Part shown: positions 60,959-64,000 of the stretch, piece after piece
How positions within the stretch are numbered: the first letter of the stretch is position 1
Layout: each line of letters opens with the position of its first letter
Source: Eremomyces bilateralis CBS 781.70
Taxonomy: Eukaryota > Ascomycota > Dothideomycetes > Eremomycetales > Eremomycetaceae
DNA length: 64,000 bases
Assembly: GCF_010015585.1 (NCBI RefSeq)
Contig: NW_022985102.1
Coordinates: 115,799 to 179,798 of the forward strand
Direction: 5' to 3'
Made by a program: the position numbers and the translations under genes
The notes under the pieces: model-generated
Database searches by the model: none
The model's input: the letters and a program-made list of their open reading frames with translations, nothing else
What the model was told of the DNA's origin: nothing

Positions 60959-62530
60959 CTACAATCGTGCCTCGATCAGGTCAATAGTGTTGTCGGTAGC
61001 AAATGCGCAAGGAGCCTTTTTGCTCATCACAGTCTCAGCCTGAGCCCGGGTGATGTATCTGGCTGCCGTCGCCGGGTTGTAACCAAGACCGCTGCGTTTC
61101 GCGATCGTAGCCTCGTCGATCGGAATATCGGTGTTCTTCTTGCCATCAGCACGCTTGTAGACGGTGATGACGACGCAGCCGCCCAAGCCCAGGTTATGTT
61201 GCAGCGCAACGTCGATGTCCTTGACGAGACGACCGTTGTTGGCCCATCCTCGCAACTGCCAGGTCAGTTCGGCGCACTGCGCAAGACCGGTGGCACCGAG
61301 AGGGTGTCCCTTGGAGATCAGTCCACCGGAGGGGTTGACGACGACTCGGCCTCCGTAGGTGATGTCTCCGTTGCGGACCAGGTGGTGGGCCTTACCCTTC
61401 TCGCAGAGGCCTAGCCCTTCCAAAGTGATCAATTCGTTGGTGGAGAAGCAGTCGTGCAACTCAACCACCTTCACATCGTCGATAGAGACCTTGGCTTCGT
61501 TCAACGCGGCCTTCGCAGCACGGCCAGTCATGTCATAGCCGACAAGAGACATCGCGGAGCGATTGTAGTGCTCGGGAGTGTCGGTTGCCAGGGACTGGCC
61601 AGCCATCAGGACGGCATGAGCCTTCAATTCCGGCCGGGCATCCAGGAATTTTTGGGAAACAATAACAGCGGCACCAGCTCCGTCGGAGGTGGGTGAGCAT
61701 TGCAGCTTGGTGATCGGGTAGTAGATCATCGGTGACTGCTCAATCTGCTCGAGCGTGTACACGTCCTGGAACTGCGCGTACGGGTTTCGGGACGAGTGCT
61801 CATGTGATACTCTTGCGATCTCAGCGAAATCCCTGGCTGTGGCTCCATACCTATAGGAAAAGGTCAGCATATGTGAGACTGAGCAGGACTTGTCCAATAT
61901 ATAATGTCTCTGGAAGGAAATTCGCGTCGAACCCCCAGTCTCCCATCTTTTTATGAATAGGCGAAAGGCTGACTTACTTCTCCATGTACTCCACTCCGGC
62001 ATTGCCGAATTGTTGGGGGTTTGGAGGCGCCTGCTTCAAGCCGTGGGTCTCCGACAGCATCTTAATCCTCAGATCACCCGAATTTGGCATTTTCGGCGCA
62101 CCCGTCACGTTCCCACCAAGTGGTCCCGGTTGCATCTGCTCAAAACCAATGACCAGCACGCAGTCATGGATCCCGCCCTTCACGAAGTTGCGGGCCATGT
62201 TCAAGCCTGTGGAGCCGGTTGCGCATGCGTTGTTGGTGTTATACATGGGAATACCCGTCATTCCAAACTGGTAGAAGCAGCGCTGGGCACGGCAGGTGTC
62301 TGAATCGGTCAATTTCGAGTCGGTCAGACCGGGTTTCTTCGCAGGAACTTACCTCCGACACAGAAGCATCCAATACCAGCCTGAACATCGTCATAGGTGA
62401 CCCCAGCATCCAGCATGGCCTTTACACCGGCTTCGAAGGCCATCTCAGTGTAGAATCGGGTAAGACGGGGCTTGAGGAATTTACACATCCCCACCCCAAG
62501 GACGTAGACATTGTTCTGATTGGACGACAT
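60959..62530 (-). CDS. SCP-x type peroxisomal thiolase
   Basis: Exons 62353-62530, 61978-62299 and 60959-61850 give 463 residues. The start ATG 62530 is in context CACCATGTCG. Thiolase features are NVYVLGVGMCKF, the nucleophile Cys in NNACATGSTGLN, VELHDCFSTNELI, GGLISKGHPLGATG and QHNLGLGGCVV. This matches the thiolase half of sterol carrier protein x; no SCP2 domain follows. The C-terminal ARL fits the PTS1 peroxisomal signal, and peroxisomal action in beta-oxidation of branched or sterol side-chain acyl-CoAs is inferred. The 127-nt second intron is longer than most here. Confidence 0.9.
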
Positions 62531-62704
62531 GGTGATAGCTACAAAGCTTGAACACACTTGATAGAGGCAGAGAAGGGTTTCTTAGAGACCAAACTTGAAG
62601 AACCAAACTTGACGATAATAATTAGAAAGCGGCAAATTATGGAAGATCCAAACTCGCTGAAATATGAGAATGTATGCGCTGACTTAGACTGTCGTTGCTG
62701 CGGT

Positions 62705-62755
62705 GTTGCCCCATTGCCGGGGTTGCTCCATTGCCGGTCTTACTCCATTGCCGAG
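62705..62755. repeat. 17-bp tandem repeat, three units, in the thiolase upstream region
   Basis: The units share (C/T)CCATTGCCG at a 17-bp period, starting about 175 bp upstream of the thiolase start codon. The ATTGCCGG core is reminiscent of a clustered binding site. Confidence 0.8.
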
Positions 62756-63226
62756 CTCGGTTGAGATGGCTGACAGCTGGTGTGGAGTGTGGAGTGTGGA
62801 GCGATCGTAGAGTTCGCAGATCCGAGGTCAGGGAAGATCTCCAGTATGTTCGCCAACCACTCAAAGCTAGTTAATGGGGTAGATTACTCATATTGGAGCT
62901 ATCAGTAAACAACTTTCGTGAACAACTTTGATGAACACAGTTCTTGAATGATCTCTTGAGCTTTCTGGGTGATTTGTCGTCCTTCATGATCATTCCCTTT
63001 GGCTCACGTTTGGTGGCTGGGATTTCGCAGGCATCGGCCGAGAAAGTTCCTGGGCATTAGCGGTAGACGTTTCCGTTTAAGCTCATATTTTCAAGGCTTT
63101 CATTCCCAGTCACATAATTATGGGGATATCACCATGAACATAATTAGATCAAACCCAGAGAAGAACTGGTTTCGACCAAATTGGCTGTTCAGGAAGACAT
63201 TTAATTAACATCGTGAGTGGAAGCCA

Positions 63227-63334
63227 CACGTGACACACACGTGGCTCTAAGTCACGTGCATCAGCTTGATCCATCATCAACTGTCGTGACTACAGTTCGG
63301 CTGACCTCGAAAAAGGTTCGGCTGACCTCACGTG
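63227..63334. promoter_or_regulatory. Cluster of four CACGTG boxes with a duplicated 14-mer
   Basis: CACGTG occurs at 63227, 63238, 63253 and 63329. A perfect 14-bp direct repeat (GTTCGGCTGACCTC) occurs at 63295 and 63316, 21 bp apart. CACGTG is the classic bHLH target. The cluster lies about 0.7 kb upstream of the thiolase start and downstream of the edge ORF. Binding is inferred, not shown. Confidence 0.5.
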
Positions 63335-63501
63335 ACCCATTTCATCACCTAGAAAGTTCATCTAACCAAATTCGGAGGTCAGTTGAGCTTCATCAACAAA
63401 TCCTATACTAAGATTTAATATATCACTATTGTTAGCTCCTTCGACTGAAGTTTGAAGCGTATCTCGATGTCTTGTCCAATTTATGAGTCAAAGCATATAT
63501 T

Positions 63502-64000
63502 CTACTGACGTCGCTGTCTCTTGTGCGGGCTAAGTCCTTTCCAAGCATTTGAAGCCCTCTCTGCTGCAGCCCTCTTCGGACGCTGTCTGCGCACATCCTG
63601 AGACCTAGAAATAAAATTTTGAGCACCGACTTGTGCAAATCTTTCGGCGTAGAAATCATTCATATCTCCAAAGTGATAATTCCATGCCATTGTTGGAGTG
63701 CAGGAAGTATACACTCCCCTTGTAGCGAGAGCCATATTCCGTGCTTCCATCAGTTCTATCGGGTCATTTTCCTGCCCCGTCTCTGCCAAAAAATTGGTCA
63801 CTGTGCCAAAGTTACTACAGTTATATAGTACAGGCTGAAGCCGTCGACGTTCGATATCAGTAAAGAACTCTTCTAACGACGGAGGTTGCCAAGTAGGCTG
63901 TAGAGGGGATCGAGCCATAGGAATAGGCACAGTAACAGAGACTGGTAAAGACGAATAAGATAGAATAGGGGAAGATATAGGGGCAGGTGTAGGGGTCAAC
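63502..64000 (-). CDS. Hypothetical protein, 5' end beyond the window
   Basis: The frame is open to the window edge with no ATG at its apparent start, so only the C-terminal about 165 residues are here. A Pro/Ser/Thr-rich segment leads into LEEFFTDIERRRLQPVLY and ARNMALATRGVYTSCTPTMA, and the protein ends with a basic tail (RRQRPKRAAAERASNAW, SPHKRQRRQ) that could be a nuclear localisation signal. I do not recognise a domain. Confidence 0.45.
   Translation of the reverse strand, partial: LTPTPAPISSPILSYSSLPVSVTVPIPMARSPLQPTWQPPSLEEFFTDIERRRLQPVLYNCSNFGTVTNFLAETGQENDPIELMEARNMALATRGVYTSCTPTMAWNYHFGDMNDFYAERFAQVGAQNFISRSQDVRRQRPKRAAAERASNAWKGLSPHKRQRRQ

Noticed and set aside
1-64000. CRISPR array or bacterial operon structure
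   Set aside because: No regular direct repeats with spacers; the sequence is clearly intron-bearing fungal DNA.

Overview
The window looks like filamentous ascomycete nuclear DNA, most likely Eurotiales (an Aspergillus- or Penicillium-like fungus). Genes run on both strands and are interrupted by short introns, mostly about 43-100 nt, with GT...AG ends and CTAAC-like branch points. Recognisable proteins include a STE3-type pheromone receptor, an Rrn11-like Pol I factor, a secreted M28 leucine aminopeptidase, a BYS1/thaumatin-like secreted protein, Zn2Cys6 and RING proteins and a microsomal P450. All calls come from reading the sequence; no database search was run.

Layout. 1-4.1 kb: a Tc1/mariner DD34E element with one nonsense codon, set in a decayed gene-like region. 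4.1-5.1 kb: a two-exon RING protein. 5.5-6.7 kb (-): Rrn11-like factor. 7.6-9.6 kb: a large RING-H2 protein with a likely N-myristoylation start. 9.6-17.9 kb: a long gene-poor stretch with small tandem repeats. 17.9-20.2 kb: a five-exon Zn2Cys6 regulator. 23.0-24.3 kb (-): a six-exon BAR-domain protein. 25.4-26.2 kb (-): BYS1 protein. 29.4-30.0 kb (-): a complete five-exon FKBP peptidyl-prolyl isomerase whose exons are each too short to stand out as ORFs. 33.8-34.9 kb: an R3H-domain protein. 37.0-37.6 kb: a frameshifted His-Me finger (I-PpoI-like) nuclease remnant. 38.0-39.3 kb (-): leucine aminopeptidase. 39.8-42.0 kb (-): FHA-domain Ser/Thr kinase. 42.3-42.6 kb: the 25-residue ribosomal protein eL41. 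43.1-44.3 kb (-): alpha/beta hydrolase. 44.7-46.2 kb (-): conserved membrane protein. 47.4-48.9 kb: STE3-like receptor. 49.0-50.7 kb (-): unknown nuclear-looking protein. 51.3-52.4 kb (-): cysteine-rich single-pass membrane protein with an in-frame TGA in its apparent signal peptide. 53.1-53.9 kb: GNAT-like pseudogene. 54.5-55.8 kb (-): rhodopsin-like seven-helix membrane protein. 57.8-59.7 kb (-): cytochrome P450. 61.0-62.5 kb (-): SCP-x type thiolase ending in a PTS1-like tripeptide. 63.5-64.0 kb (-): edge-truncated hypothetical ORF.

The genes are a mix of housekeeping (Rrn11-like factor, eL41, FKBP, BAR, thiolase), signalling (STE3-like receptor, FHA kinase) and secreted or accessory functions. 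I see no obvious biosynthetic cluster with a backbone enzyme. The most useful observations are the reconstructed split genes (FKBP, eL41, RING, P450), the lesions (Tc1 nonsense, signal-peptide TGA, His-Me frameshift, GNAT pseudogene), and a palindromic-flanked 9-mer TACGGAGTA that recurs eight times, always between genes.
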